This document shows, piece by piece, positions 46,368 to 55,235 of a stretch of 64,000 bases of DNA. Position 1 is the first letter of the stretch. Each line of letters begins with the position of its first letter. The notes under the pieces were generated by a model. That model did no database searches and was not told where the DNA came from. It was given only the letters and a program-made list of their open reading frames with translations. The translations under genes and the position numbers were made by a program. The DNA lies in contig CAVOIB010000009.1 of assembly GCA_963695975.1 (NCBI GenBank), positions 62,001 through 126,000 on the forward strand, given 5' to 3'. Origin of the DNA: JBBQVZ01 sp963695975. GTDB taxonomy: Bacteria > Actinomycetota > UBA4738 > HRBIN12.

Positions 46368-46778
46368 ATGTCAGAGCCGAACGACTCGAACGAGCCGCGT
46401 CTTCCCGTCGTCCTGTTGGTCGACGACGATCCGGTCATCACCCGTCTCCTCGAGGTGAACTTCCGGCTGGAGGGGTTCAAGGTGGGGATCGCCTCTCGTG
46501 GGGATGCCGCGCTGGAGCGTGCGCGAGCCGTCCCGCCGGACGCCATCGTCCTCGACGTCATGCTCCCCGGCTTGGGTGGGTTCGAGGTCGCGCGACAGAT
46601 GCGGCAGATCCCCGACCTGGCCGATGTGCCAGTGGTGTTCCTGACGGCCAGACCCCCCGAGGATCAGCAGGCCGAGGCCAGCGACCTCGGCGAGATCGAC
46701 TTCATCGCGAAGCCGTTCGAACCGGCGGACATCGTCGCGCTCGTCCGCCGGCGGGTCGGAGAACGAGACGCGACGTGA
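46368..46778 (+). CDS. Single-domain response regulator
   Basis: The 136-residue protein is a receiver domain alone: VVLLVDDDPVITRLLEVNF with the acidic pair, the phosphorylated Asp in AIVLDVMLPGLGGFE, Thr in VVFLTARPPE, and Lys in FIAKPFEPADIVALV. With no output domain it would act by protein contact or as a phosphorelay intermediate. No kinase is nearby. Its stop overlaps the argS start (GTGA). Confidence 0.9.
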   Translation: MSEPNDSNEPRLPVVLLVDDDPVITRLLEVNFRLEGFKVGIASRGDAALERARAVPPDAIVLDVMLPGLGGFEVARQMRQIPDLADVPVVFLTARPPEDQQAEASDLGEIDFIAKPFEPADIVALVRRRVGERDAT

Positions 46779-48448
46779 TCGAGGATCGGCTGCTCGCGCT
46801 GATCCGCGAGGCGCTCGGTGCGGCCGCGATCGGGCTGGGGGTCGACGGAGAGCTGCCCGAGCCGGAGCTGCTGGCGCCCAAACAGAAGGACCACGGCGAC
46901 TTCGCGACGAACGTCGCATTGGCGCTCGCCTCCCGGGCGGGTCGGCCTCCGCGCGAGGTCGCTGACGCCATCCGGGCGGCGTTCCCCGAAGCGCCCTTCC
47001 TTTCCCGTGTCGAGGTTGCCGGCCCCGGATTCCTGAACCTGTTCCTCACGCCCGACTGGCTCCACGACGCGCTCAGTGAGGTGATCCAACGCGGGGATGC
47101 CTACGGGCGTTCGGAGCCGAACGGGAAGCGTGTGCAGGTGGAGTTCGTAAGCTCGAACCCGACCGGTCCGCTGACGATCGGCCACGCTCGCAACGCCGCG
47201 ATCGGCGATGCTCTCGCCCGGTTGCTGGAGCACGCCGGATGGAGCGTCGAACGCGAGTATTACTTCAACGATGCCGGCGGGCAGATGGATCGGTTCGGTG
47301 CGTCTGTCGACGCGCGGTTCCTCCAGGAGCTCGGCCGCGACGCGGAGCTCCCCGAGGACGGCTACCGCGGCGACTACGTCACAGACATCGCGCGCGACAT
47401 CCTCCGCGCCGAGGGGCCCGGGCTCGCCGACCTACCCGACGCCGAGCGGCTCGCCCGGCTGCGGGACGCCGGTGCGGGCCGCATCCTCGACGGGATCAAG
47501 GCGACGCTCGAACGGTTCGGGGTGCGCTTCGACCTCTTCAGGTCAGAACGTGACCTGGCCGATGCCGGTGAGATCGACGAGGCGATCGGACGCTTGCGGG
47601 ACGCCGGATACATCTACGAGGCAGGAGGGGCGGTGTGGTTCCGTTCGACCGACTTCGGCGACGACAAGGACCGCGTCGTCGTTCGGTCGAACGGCGTGCA
47701 TACGTACTTCGGAGCGGACTGCGCGTACGTGGTCGACAAGTTCTCGCGCGGGTTCGACCACGTCATCTACGTCTGGGGCGCCGACCATTTCGGCACGGTG
47801 GCCCGCGTGAAGGGGGCGGCGCAGGCACTCGGGTTCGATCCGGCTGCGGTGGAGATGGTGCTCTACCAGTTCGTTGCGTTCCTGCGCGACGGGGAGCCGA
47901 TCAAGATGAGCACGCGCGCGGGTGAGTTCATCACCCTCGATCAGCTGATCGACGAAGTAGGCACCGACGCCGCTCGCTTCACCCTGCTCCAGTACTCGAA
48001 CGATTCGGCGATGAACTTCGACATCGAGCTCGTGAAGCAACAGACGATGGAGAACCCCGTCTACTACGTGCAGTACGGGCACGCGCGGATCGCGTCGATC
48101 CTTCGCAAGGCCGAGAGGGAGGGCGTCGTCATGGGGGCGCTCGCCGGCGTGGATCTCTCCACGCTTTCCCATGAGGCCGAGCTCGACCTGCTGCGAGCCA
48201 TCGCCGAGGTTCCCGGACAGCTGACCCAAAGCGCCGAGCAGCGCGCGCCGCACCGCATCACGCACGCCGCGCAGAGCTTGGCCGCGCGGTTCCACCGCTT
48301 CTACACGGAGTGCAGGGTAGTCTCCGAGGACGATGCCTTGACGCAGGCTCGCTTGTGGCTCTGTGCAGGAACGAAACAGGTCCTGGCCAACCTGCTCGGT
48401 GTGCTCGGGGTTTCGGCGCCGGAGTCGATGGAGCGCCATGATGGCTGA
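46775..48448 (+). CDS. argS: Arginyl-tRNA synthetase
   Basis: The 557-residue class I synthetase has the N-terminal Add1 domain, SSNPTGPLTIGHARNAAIGD (HIGH-like), YFGADCAYVVDKFSRGFDHV, the KMSKS-like KMSTRAGEF and the C-terminal helical anticodon-binding domain. GTG 46775 lies within the stop of the receiver gene, so expression of the two is coupled. A tRNA-Arg gene is close by. Confidence 0.95.
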   Translation: MIEDRLLALIREALGAAAIGLGVDGELPEPELLAPKQKDHGDFATNVALALASRAGRPPREVADAIRAAFPEAPFLSRVEVAGPGFLNLFLTPDWLHDALSEVIQRGDAYGRSEPNGKRVQVEFVSSNPTGPLTIGHARNAAIGDALARLLEHAGWSVEREYYFNDAGGQMDRFGASVDARFLQELGRDAELPEDGYRGDYVTDIARDILRAEGPGLADLPDAERLARLRDAGAGRILDGIKATLERFGVRFDLFRSERDLADAGEIDEAIGRLRDAGYIYEAGGAVWFRSTDFGDDKDRVVVRSNGVHTYFGADCAYVVDKFSRGFDHVIYVWGADHFGTVARVKGAAQALGFDPAAVEMVLYQFVAFLRDGEPIKMSTRAGEFITLDQLIDEVGTDAARFTLLQYSNDSAMNFDIELVKQQTMENPVYYVQYGHARIASILRKAEREGVVMGALAGVDLSTLSHEAELDLLRAIAEVPGQLTQSAEQRAPHRITHAAQSLAARFHRFYTECRVVSEDDALTQARLWLCAGTKQVLANLLGVLGVSAPESMERHDG

Positions 48449-49004
48449 GCGACCCCCCTCGCCGGGTCCCGAGCCGAGGGTCGCGCCTCCGGCTGGGATC
48501 CTGCTGCGGCCGGCCCGCCCTCGCGACGCCCGGTCGTTCGGCTCGTTCTGGCGCGAGATCGTCGCCGAAGGACGGTACGTGCGGACCGAGGAGGCGAACA
48601 CTCCGGCCCGTGTGTACCGCTCGCGGTTCCGAGGTTCCTGGACAGACCGCGAGGCTCAGATCGTCGCCATGGACGGCGATCGGGTCGTTGGACACATCTA
48701 CGTCCAGCGCGAGCAACATCCGGTGACCCGGCATGTGGCTACGATCGGACTCGCCGTCGCCGCCGACCACCGCGGGCGCGGCGTCGGCACGGCGCTCATG
48801 ACCGAGGCGTTCCGGTGGGGGCGAAGCGTCGGTGTCGAGAAGATCGTGCTCTCCGTCTACCCGTACAACGTCGCGGCGATCGCGCTCTACCGACGGTTCG
48901 GGTTCGTGGAGGAAGGGCGGCTCGTGGGACACTCCCGGAAGTCCTCCGGATACGAGGACGAGCTCTTGCTGTCGGCCTGGATCGGGGAGGAACGGCCCTC
49001 ATGA
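48438..49004 (+). CDS. GNAT family N-acetyltransferase
   Basis: The 188-residue protein has a Pro-rich N-terminus then a GNAT domain: FWREIVAEGRYVRTEEAN, QIVAMDGDRVVGHIYV, IGLAVAADHRGRGVGTALMT, VLSVYPYNVAAIALYRRFGF and GRLVGHSRKSSGYEDELLL. Substrate unknown. It starts inside the end of argS (ATG 48438 or 48441) and ends in the hom start (ATGA), linking argS to the threonine operon. Confidence 0.88.
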   Translation: MMAERPPSPGPEPRVAPPAGILLRPARPRDARSFGSFWREIVAEGRYVRTEEANTPARVYRSRFRGSWTDREAQIVAMDGDRVVGHIYVQREQHPVTRHVATIGLAVAADHRGRGVGTALMTEAFRWGRSVGVEKIVLSVYPYNVAAIALYRRFGFVEEGRLVGHSRKSSGYEDELLLSAWIGEERPS

Positions 49005-50290
49005 GCGAGCGGATCGTGCGCATCGGATTGTTGGGTTGCGGCACCGTCGGGGAGGCGGTGGTCCGAATCTTGCACGAGCACGGCGAGGACATCGCGGCCC
49101 GCACCGGCGTGCGCATCGATGTCGCTCGGGTGGCGGTGCGAGACGGCGAGCGCGATCGAGGCCTGCCGCTCGCTCGAGAGACGTTCACGACCGACGGCGT
49201 CTCGGTCGTGAACGACCCGTCGATCGACGTCGTGTGCGAGCTCATCGGTGGGATGGAGCCGGCCCGTTCGTTGATCCTGCGCGCGTTGGCGAACGGCAAA
49301 GGCGTGGTCACGGGCAACAAGGAGCTGCTTGCGAACGCGGGGAAGGAGCTGTTCGACGCCGCGGACACGGCCGGCGTGGACCTCGCCTTCGAGGCCGCCG
49401 TCGCCGGCGGGATCCCGCTGATCGGTCCGCTCAAACGATCCCTCGTGGGCGAACGGATCTCGCGGGTGCTGGGCATCGTGAACGGCACGACCAACTTCAT
49501 CCTGACCCAGATGTCCGAGCACGGGTGGTCGTTCGACGACGCACTCGTCGAAGCCCAGCGGCTCGGTTACGCCGAGGCCGACCCGGCCGCCGACGTCGAA
49601 GGGACCGATGCCGCGGCCAAGTGCGCGATCCTGGCGTCGATCGCGTTCAACACCCGCGTCGTCGCGGACCAGGTCTTCCGCGAGGGGATCACGCGGATAC
49701 AGCCGCAAGACATCGCGGACGCCGCGCGCCTGGGTTACGTGGTGAAGCTGCTCGCGATCGCCGAGCTCGAAGGCGGAGAGGTCTCGGCACGCGTTCATCC
49801 GGCGATGGTCCCGGCGGCGCATCCGCTCGCCTCGGTGCACGACGCGTTCAACGCGGTGTTCGTCGAGGGCGAGAAGGTCGGCCAGCTCATGTTCTACGGT
49901 CGCGGCGCGGGGGGTGACCCGACGGGCACGGCCGTCGTCGGCGACCTGGTGGATGTCGCTCGCAACCGTCTCGCTGGCACGAGGGGCATCGGCTGCACGT
50001 GCGTGTACGAGCGGCGCATCCGCTCCATGGACGACACGCATGGGCAGTACTACCTCAACCTGCATGTCGAGGACCGACCCGGCGTCCTGGCCGAGATCGC
50101 GGATCACTTCGGTCGCAATGGCGTCTCGATCGAGCGCGTCTGGCAGGAGGGCTTCGGCGACGAAGCTGCGCTCGTCTTCGTCACGCACCGAGCGCAGGAG
50201 GGAGCGTTCCAGAAGACGCTGCAGGAGCTCCGCGAGCTCTCGGCGGTCCGCGCGGTCTCGAGCGTGCTGCGGGTGGAGGGCGAGGAGTGA
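49001..50290 (+). CDS. hom: Homoserine dehydrogenase
   Basis: The 429-residue enzyme reduces aspartate semialdehyde to homoserine. It has the Rossmann motif IGLLGCGTVGEAV, NKELLANAGKEL, the conserved EAAVAGGIPLIGPLKRSLVG, GIVNGTTNFILTQM, and EADPAADVEGTDAAAKCAIL, followed by a C-terminal ACT domain (LNLHVEDRPGVLAEIADHFG) expected to bind threonine for feedback control. It begins the hom-thrC-thrB set, with each start at or near the previous stop. Confidence 0.96.
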   Translation: MSERIVRIGLLGCGTVGEAVVRILHEHGEDIAARTGVRIDVARVAVRDGERDRGLPLARETFTTDGVSVVNDPSIDVVCELIGGMEPARSLILRALANGKGVVTGNKELLANAGKELFDAADTAGVDLAFEAAVAGGIPLIGPLKRSLVGERISRVLGIVNGTTNFILTQMSEHGWSFDDALVEAQRLGYAEADPAADVEGTDAAAKCAILASIAFNTRVVADQVFREGITRIQPQDIADAARLGYVVKLLAIAELEGGEVSARVHPAMVPAAHPLASVHDAFNAVFVEGEKVGQLMFYGRGAGGDPTGTAVVGDLVDVARNRLAGTRGIGCTCVYERRIRSMDDTHGQYYLNLHVEDRPGVLAEIADHFGRNGVSIERVWQEGFGDEAALVFVTHRAQEGAFQKTLQELRELSAVRAVSSVLRVEGEE

Positions 50291-51351
50291 GGTCCGCGGG
50301 CGCCCATCAGTGGCGTGGTGTGATCGAGGAGTACCGCCAACGGTTGCCGGTCTCGGAGGCGACCCCGGTCGTCACGCTTGGGGAGGGAGGAACGCCGCTC
50401 GTCCGATCCGAGCCCCTGTCCGACGAGACCGGCTGCGAAGTCTGGCTGAAGTACGACGGTGCGAACCCGACAGGGTCATTCAAGGACCGCGGCATGACGC
50501 TCGCGATCAGCAAGGCGGTCGAGGAAGGCGCAAAGGCGGTGGTCTGCGCCTCGACGGGCAACACGTCGGCGAGTGCCGCCGCGTACTCCGCGAGGGCGGG
50601 CCTCACCTGCGCCGTCCTGGTCCCGAAGAGCAAGATCGCGATCGGCAAGATGGCCCAGACGCTCGTCCACGGGGCCCGCGTCCTGGAGGTGGAGGGGAAC
50701 TTCGACGCGTCGCTCGAGCTCGCGAAGGATCTCGCCGAGCGGTATCCGGTAACGCTAGTGAACTCCGTGAACCCCTTCCGGCTCCAGGGGCAGAAGACCG
50801 CGGCGTTCGAGATCTGCGACGCGCTCGGTCGCGCGCCCGACATCCACTGCGTACCGGTCGGCAACGCCGGGAACATCTCCAGCCACTGGATGGGCTATTC
50901 GGAGTACCTTGCGGACGGCATCATCACCGAGCCGCCGCAGCTGTTCGGGTTCCAGGCGAAGGGAGCCGCCCCGATCGTCCTCGGCGAACCGGTCAAAGAC
51001 CCGCAGACCATCGCGTCCGCGATCCGGATCGGGAACCCGGCGTCGTGGGCCAAGGCCGTCGCCGCGGCCACCGAGTCTGAGGGCGCGATCGCGGCCGTCA
51101 CGGACCGCGAGATCCTGGCTGCGTACCGGCGCGTCGCCCACGAAGGGCTGTTCGCCGAGCCGGCGTCGGCCGCGAGCGTTGCGGGCCTCCTGCAGTTGCA
51201 TGCCAACGGATCGTTGCCACGCGGCGCGACCGTCGTCTGCGTGTTGACCGGGCACGGCTTGAAGGATCCGGAGTGGGCGATCTCCGGCGCCTCGCACCCC
51301 GCGACGGTGCCTCCCGACCCGGCCGCGGTCGCCGCCGAGCTGGGGCTCTAG
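50287..51351 (+). CDS. thrC: Threonine synthase
   Basis: The 354-residue PLP enzyme converts O-phosphohomoserine to threonine. It has the TPLVRSEPLSDETGCEVWLK opening, the PLP lysine in NPTGSFKDRGMTLA, CASTGNTSASAAAYSARAGL, VGNAGNISSHWMGY and the C-terminal VLTGHGLKDPEWA. The length matches the short bacterial form. GTG 50287 overlaps the hom stop (GTGA). Confidence 0.96.
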   Translation: MRSAGAHQWRGVIEEYRQRLPVSEATPVVTLGEGGTPLVRSEPLSDETGCEVWLKYDGANPTGSFKDRGMTLAISKAVEEGAKAVVCASTGNTSASAAAYSARAGLTCAVLVPKSKIAIGKMAQTLVHGARVLEVEGNFDASLELAKDLAERYPVTLVNSVNPFRLQGQKTAAFEICDALGRAPDIHCVPVGNAGNISSHWMGYSEYLADGIITEPPQLFGFQAKGAAPIVLGEPVKDPQTIASAIRIGNPASWAKAVAAATESEGAIAAVTDREILAAYRRVAHEGLFAEPASAASVAGLLQLHANGSLPRGATVVCVLTGHGLKDPEWAISGASHPATVPPDPAAVAAELGL

Positions 51352-51355
51352 CGCG

Positions 51356-52213
51356 GTGCGCCTTACGGCTCGCGTGCCGGCGACGTCGGCGAACGTCGGG
51401 GCGGGATTCGACTGCTTCGGGCTGGCACTCGATCTGTGGAACGAGGTCACGGTCGACACCGACGCGAAGCCTGGGGTGGTTTGGGAGGGCGAAGGTGCCG
51501 ACGAGCTCCCAACCGACGGGACCGATATGGTGAGCCGCGCCATGGCTCACGCGGCCCGCGTCGGCGGGGCGCCGATGCCAGCGGTCGGGCTCCGCGGTCG
51601 GAACCGGATCCCCGTGGAGCGTGGGCTGGGGTCGTCGGCGGCGGCTTGCGTCGCCGGGATCGCGCTCGCCGACCGCCTGCTTGAGCTGGGCTTCGAGCCC
51701 GAAGAGACGCTCGAGCTCGCCGGTGAGCTGGAAGGTCATCCGGACAACGCTGCAGCCGCGATCGCGGGGGGCTTCACGCTGGCGTTCGGCGACGGGGTGA
51801 TCCGGCTGGACCCTCATCCATCCCTGGTGCCGGTCGCCCTGATCCCGATCGAGGTGCGGCTGCCCACACTCGATGCCCGTGCAGCGCTTCCGGACACGGT
51901 TGGGCGTACGGAGGCCGTGTTCAACGCGGCCCATGCCGCCGCGACCGTGGTCGCGCTCACCTCGGAGCCAGCGCTGTTGACCCAGACGTTGCGGGATCGA
52001 CTCCACCAAGAGGCCCGTTTAGCGCTCGTCCCCACCGTGAAGCTTGTCTTCGACGAGTTGATCGCCGTGGGCGTTCCGGTGTGTGTGAGCGGCGCAGGAC
52101 CGACCTTGCTCGCGTTCGAGCTGCCGGACGATCCCGTGCCGGATCCCGGGGAGGGTTGGCGAGTGCTCCGACTCTCGGTGGCGCCCACGGGTGTCGACGT
52201 TTCGGAGGCGTAG
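51356..52213 (+). CDS. thrB: Homoserine kinase
   Basis: The 285-residue GHMP kinase phosphorylates homoserine. It has PATSANVGAGFDCFGLALDL, the phosphate loop PVERGLGSSAAACVAGIALA, EGHPDNAAAAIAGGFTLAF and the C-terminal VCVSGAGPTLLAF. GTG 51356 lies four bases after thrC. It completes the branch from aspartate semialdehyde to threonine; an aspartate kinase is not in the window. Confidence 0.95.
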   Translation: MRLTARVPATSANVGAGFDCFGLALDLWNEVTVDTDAKPGVVWEGEGADELPTDGTDMVSRAMAHAARVGGAPMPAVGLRGRNRIPVERGLGSSAAACVAGIALADRLLELGFEPEETLELAGELEGHPDNAAAAIAGGFTLAFGDGVIRLDPHPSLVPVALIPIEVRLPTLDARAALPDTVGRTEAVFNAAHAAATVVALTSEPALLTQTLRDRLHQEARLALVPTVKLVFDELIAVGVPVCVSGAGPTLLAFELPDDPVPDPGEGWRVLRLSVAPTGVDVSEA

Positions 52214-52218
52214 GTTCG

Positions 52219-53007
52219 ATGGAGCTCCAAGGGAGATCGGCGCTCATCACCGGCGGCACGAACGGTATCGGCTTCGCGATCGCCGAGGCCTTCCTCCGTG
52301 AGGGGGCGCGCGTCGTGATCACGGGTAGGGACACCGCACTCGGTGCCCAGGCTGAATCCCGGCTCCGCAGCCATGGCGAGGCGCGTTTCCTTCGCGCGGA
52401 CGCCGCCGAGCCGGCACGTGTCGCGGATTCGGTCGCGCGCGCGGTTACGCTCCTCGGTGGCCTCGACATCCTCGTGAACAACGCCGGCATCGGTGTGATG
52501 GCCACCCCGCTCGAGACGCCCCTCGAGGACTTCGACCGAGTGATGGCGGTGAACGTTCGCGGAGCCTTCCTCTACGCGCAGGCGTGCTTCCCGCACCTCG
52601 AGGCCCGCGGGGGCAGCATGATCCATATCTCCTCCGATGCAGGCGTGGTGGGCGAGGTCGAGATCGGGATCTACTCAATCTCGAAGGCCGCGTTGAACAT
52701 GCTGTCGTCGATGCTGGCGATCGAGGGTGCACGTCGCGGGGTTCGCTCCAACGCGATCTGCCCGGGCGACATCGAGCCCGGTATGCGCCACATGGGTCCC
52801 CCCGGGGACCTCGAGCGAGCCGAGGAAGGCGATCCATCTAGCTGGGCCGTGCCCCCGGTCGGGCGGATCGGCCGGGGGAGCGACGTGGCCGAGGCGGCCG
52901 TGTACCTGGCGAGCGACCGCGCGGCATTCGTGAACGGGGTCGCGCTCTTGGTCGATGGCGGCATGCGCGCGGGCCTCCGCACGGCGACGCCCCCGATGCT
53001 CGGCTAG
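52219..53007 (+). CDS. Short-chain dehydrogenase/reductase
   Basis: The 262-residue NAD(P)-dependent oxidoreductase has the classical SDR motifs TGGTNGIG, NNAGIGVM, Ser in IHISSDAG, YSISK (Tyr and Lys of the active site) and a C-terminal DGGM. Substrate unknown. ATG 52219 lies five bases after thrB, so it is probably on the threonine operon mRNA, without a clear metabolic link. Confidence 0.9.
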   Translation: MELQGRSALITGGTNGIGFAIAEAFLREGARVVITGRDTALGAQAESRLRSHGEARFLRADAAEPARVADSVARAVTLLGGLDILVNNAGIGVMATPLETPLEDFDRVMAVNVRGAFLYAQACFPHLEARGGSMIHISSDAGVVGEVEIGIYSISKAALNMLSSMLAIEGARRGVRSNAICPGDIEPGMRHMGPPGDLERAEEGDPSSWAVPPVGRIGRGSDVAEAAVYLASDRAAFVNGVALLVDGGMRAGLRTATPPMLG

Positions 53008-53023
53008 CGCCCGATCTCGCCCT

Positions 53024-53029
53024 TAGACT
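53024..53029 (+). promoter_or_regulatory. -10-like TAGACT, leaderless start
   Basis: TAGACT ends six bases before GTG 53036. It marks a likely new transcription unit running into the cDPG genes. Confidence 0.4.
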
Positions 53030-53035
53030 GCATCG

Positions 53036-53824
53036 GTGGTCACGATCGCCCATATCTCCGATCCCCATGTTGGGTCACCCTATTTCGTTCCGAACCTCAT
53101 GAACCGCGTGATCGCCGAGCTGAACGAGCTGGCCCCCGACTCGGTCATCTGCAGCGGCGACCTGACGACCGAAGGCTTCCGCCAGGAGTACAAGAACTGG
53201 ACCGCATACGCCGACCGGATCCAGGCACCCGTGCTCACCGTTCCGGGGAACCACGATTCGCGGAACGTCGGCTACCTCCACTTCGAGGACCTGGTCGGCC
53301 CGAGGATGTGGGCCGAGAGCGTCTCGGGGATCCGCGTCGTCGGCGTCGACTCGTCAGAACCCGATCTGAACGAGGGCATGGTCGGACGCAGCCGGTACGA
53401 CTGGATACGCGACGAATTCACGGGTCCTGCCGACCTCAAGGTGTTCGTCCTGCACCACCACCTGATCCCGATCCCGGGAACGGGCCGAGAGCGGAGCACC
53501 GTGATGGACGCCGGCGACCTGCTCGAGGTGTTGATCTCGTCGGGCGTGCACGTCGTGCTATCGGGCCACAAGCACGTGCCCTACGTGTGGCGCCTGGAGG
53601 ACATGTATCTTGCGAGCGCGGGCACATGTTCGTCGCTTCGCGTGCGCGGCTACACGAAACCCTGCTACAACGTGCTCGAGTTCGACGGCTCCGAAGTGAA
53701 GATCCACCGGAAGTTCCCGTTCGGGGAATCGCACCTGATGGCGCACTTCTCGCTCACCGGCGCGCAGTTCCACAGGGAGCACGAGCTCCCGGTGCAGCAA
53801 CGCACCGCGCCCGTGGCCGAGTAG
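53036..53824 (+). CDS. Metallophosphoesterase (CpdA-like)
   Basis: The 262-residue calcineurin-like phosphoesterase has all metal motifs: HISDPHVG (D-x-H), SGDLTTEG, PGNHDSRN, VLHHHLIP and SGHKHVPY. The class III cyclic-nucleotide phosphodiesterase CpdA has the same layout, but many substrates are known in the family. It is transcribed towards, and ends 46 bp before, the cyclic 2,3-diphosphoglycerate synthetase gene. A role on cDPG or its precursor is only an inference from that context. Confidence 0.88.
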   Translation: MVTIAHISDPHVGSPYFVPNLMNRVIAELNELAPDSVICSGDLTTEGFRQEYKNWTAYADRIQAPVLTVPGNHDSRNVGYLHFEDLVGPRMWAESVSGIRVVGVDSSEPDLNEGMVGRSRYDWIRDEFTGPADLKVFVLHHHLIPIPGTGRERSTVMDAGDLLEVLISSGVHVVLSGHKHVPYVWRLEDMYLASAGTCSSLRVRGYTKPCYNVLEFDGSEVKIHRKFPFGESHLMAHFSLTGAQFHREHELPVQQRTAPVAE

Positions 53825-53870
53825 CGGCCGGAGTCATCGCACCGTCAACCCAAGAGAGGGTCTCCCGAAG

Positions 53871-55205
53871 ATGCGGGTCATCGTCCTCGTGGACGGCGAG
53901 CATTACCCACCGGTGACACGGTGGGGGATCGACGTGGCGCGTGAACGCGGCTACGACGTGCTCGGTGCCCTGTTGGTCGGCGGGATCGAGAAGATCGATC
54001 CCGGGCACGTTCCCGATCTCGGCGTTCCCACGCGCGTCGCCGGCGCGGATCGCATGGCGAGCCTCGGTGAGGCGATCGATGTGTTCGCTCCGGAGGCCGT
54101 GCTCGACCTCTCCGATGAGCCGGTCCTGGGCTACCGCGAGCGCATGGAGCTCGTGGCCGTCGCACTCTCACGCGGTGTGCCGTACCTCGGATCCGACTTC
54201 CGGCTCGACCCGTCGATCGAAGGCCCGCCGCTTCCGGTGCCGACGCTCGCCGTGATCGGGACGGGGAAACGAACGGGGAAGACCGCGATCGCGGGGGAGG
54301 TGGCGAGGACGGCTGCCCGGCGGGGTCTCGGGCCGATCGTCGTGGCGATGGGGCGCGGCGGGCCGCCCGAGCCGCAGGTCGCCGAGGCCGGCTCGGTCGA
54401 CGTCCCGCGCCTGCTCCGCCTGGTCCGTGACGGGCAGCATGCGGCGAGTGACTACCTGGAGGATGCCCTCACGACCGGCGTCACGACCATCGGTGCCCGG
54501 AGGGCCGGCGGCGGCCTGGCAGGCGCCCCGTTCGCCACCAACGTCCGCGCCGCCGCCGAGCTCGCCGCCGATCGTCGCCCCGGGCTCGTGATCCTCGAGG
54601 GGAGCGGGGCTTCCATCCCGCCGATCCCGTGGGATGCGGGGATCCTCGTCGTTCCCGCGGACGCCCCGCCCGAGTACGTGGGCGGGTATCTCGGTCCGTT
54701 CAGGCTCTTGTTGTCGGACCTTGTCGTTGTTACCATGGCTACCAGCCCAGTCACTGGGCACGAGAACGTCTCCGCACTTCGCTCCCACGTCAGCCGCTTC
54801 CTCGATGACTCGCGGCAGATCGTGACCGACTTCATCCCGGTACCGCTGGAAGACGTGAAGGGCGAGCGGGTGTTCTTCACCACGACGGCGCCCGGAGACG
54901 TGGCAGCGAGGCAGGTCGAACACCTCGAGGCCACGCACGGATGCACGATCGTTGGGTGGAGCGCCCGGCTGGCCGATCGGGCCGGCTTGGCGGAGGACAT
55001 GGAGGGAGCCGAGGGGTTCGACATCCTCCTCACGGAGCTGAAGGCCGCCGCCGTCGATGTCGGCGTCGAGCGGGCCCTCGCCCGCGGGGCGGAGGTCGTG
55101 TTCGTGGACAACCGGGCGATCGTGGTCGAAGGCGATACCGATCTCGACACGGCGCTCGGCGCGATGATCGAGCTGGCCGTGGAACGCGGCCGAGAACGAG
55201 GCTGA
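53871..55205 (+). CDS. cpgS: Cyclic 2,3-diphosphoglycerate synthetase homologue
   Basis: The 444-residue protein fits the cDPG synthetase family (the enzyme of Methanothermus fervidus is about 460 residues). It has an N-terminal domain (RVIVLVDGEHYPPVTRWGID), the nucleotide loop AVIGTGKRTGKTAIAGEVAR with Lys137-Thr138, VVAMGRGGPPEPQ, IGARRAGGGLAG and LVILEGSGASIPPIPWDAG. The reaction is ATP-driven closure of 2,3-diphosphoglycerate to the cyclic pyrophosphate. ATG 53871 follows GAGAGGG. The 2-phosphoglycerate kinase that makes the substrate is the next gene, 30 bp downstream, which supports the call. In vivo product not shown. Confidence 0.82.
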   Translation: MRVIVLVDGEHYPPVTRWGIDVARERGYDVLGALLVGGIEKIDPGHVPDLGVPTRVAGADRMASLGEAIDVFAPEAVLDLSDEPVLGYRERMELVAVALSRGVPYLGSDFRLDPSIEGPPLPVPTLAVIGTGKRTGKTAIAGEVARTAARRGLGPIVVAMGRGGPPEPQVAEAGSVDVPRLLRLVRDGQHAASDYLEDALTTGVTTIGARRAGGGLAGAPFATNVRAAAELAADRRPGLVILEGSGASIPPIPWDAGILVVPADAPPEYVGGYLGPFRLLLSDLVVVTMATSPVTGHENVSALRSHVSRFLDDSRQIVTDFIPVPLEDVKGERVFFTTTAPGDVAARQVEHLEATHGCTIVGWSARLADRAGLAEDMEGAEGFDILLTELKAAAVDVGVERALARGAEVVFVDNRAIVVEGDTDLDTALGAMIELAVERGRERG

Positions 55206-55235
55206 AGAACGAGCCGACGAACGGGGCAGAAGGTA

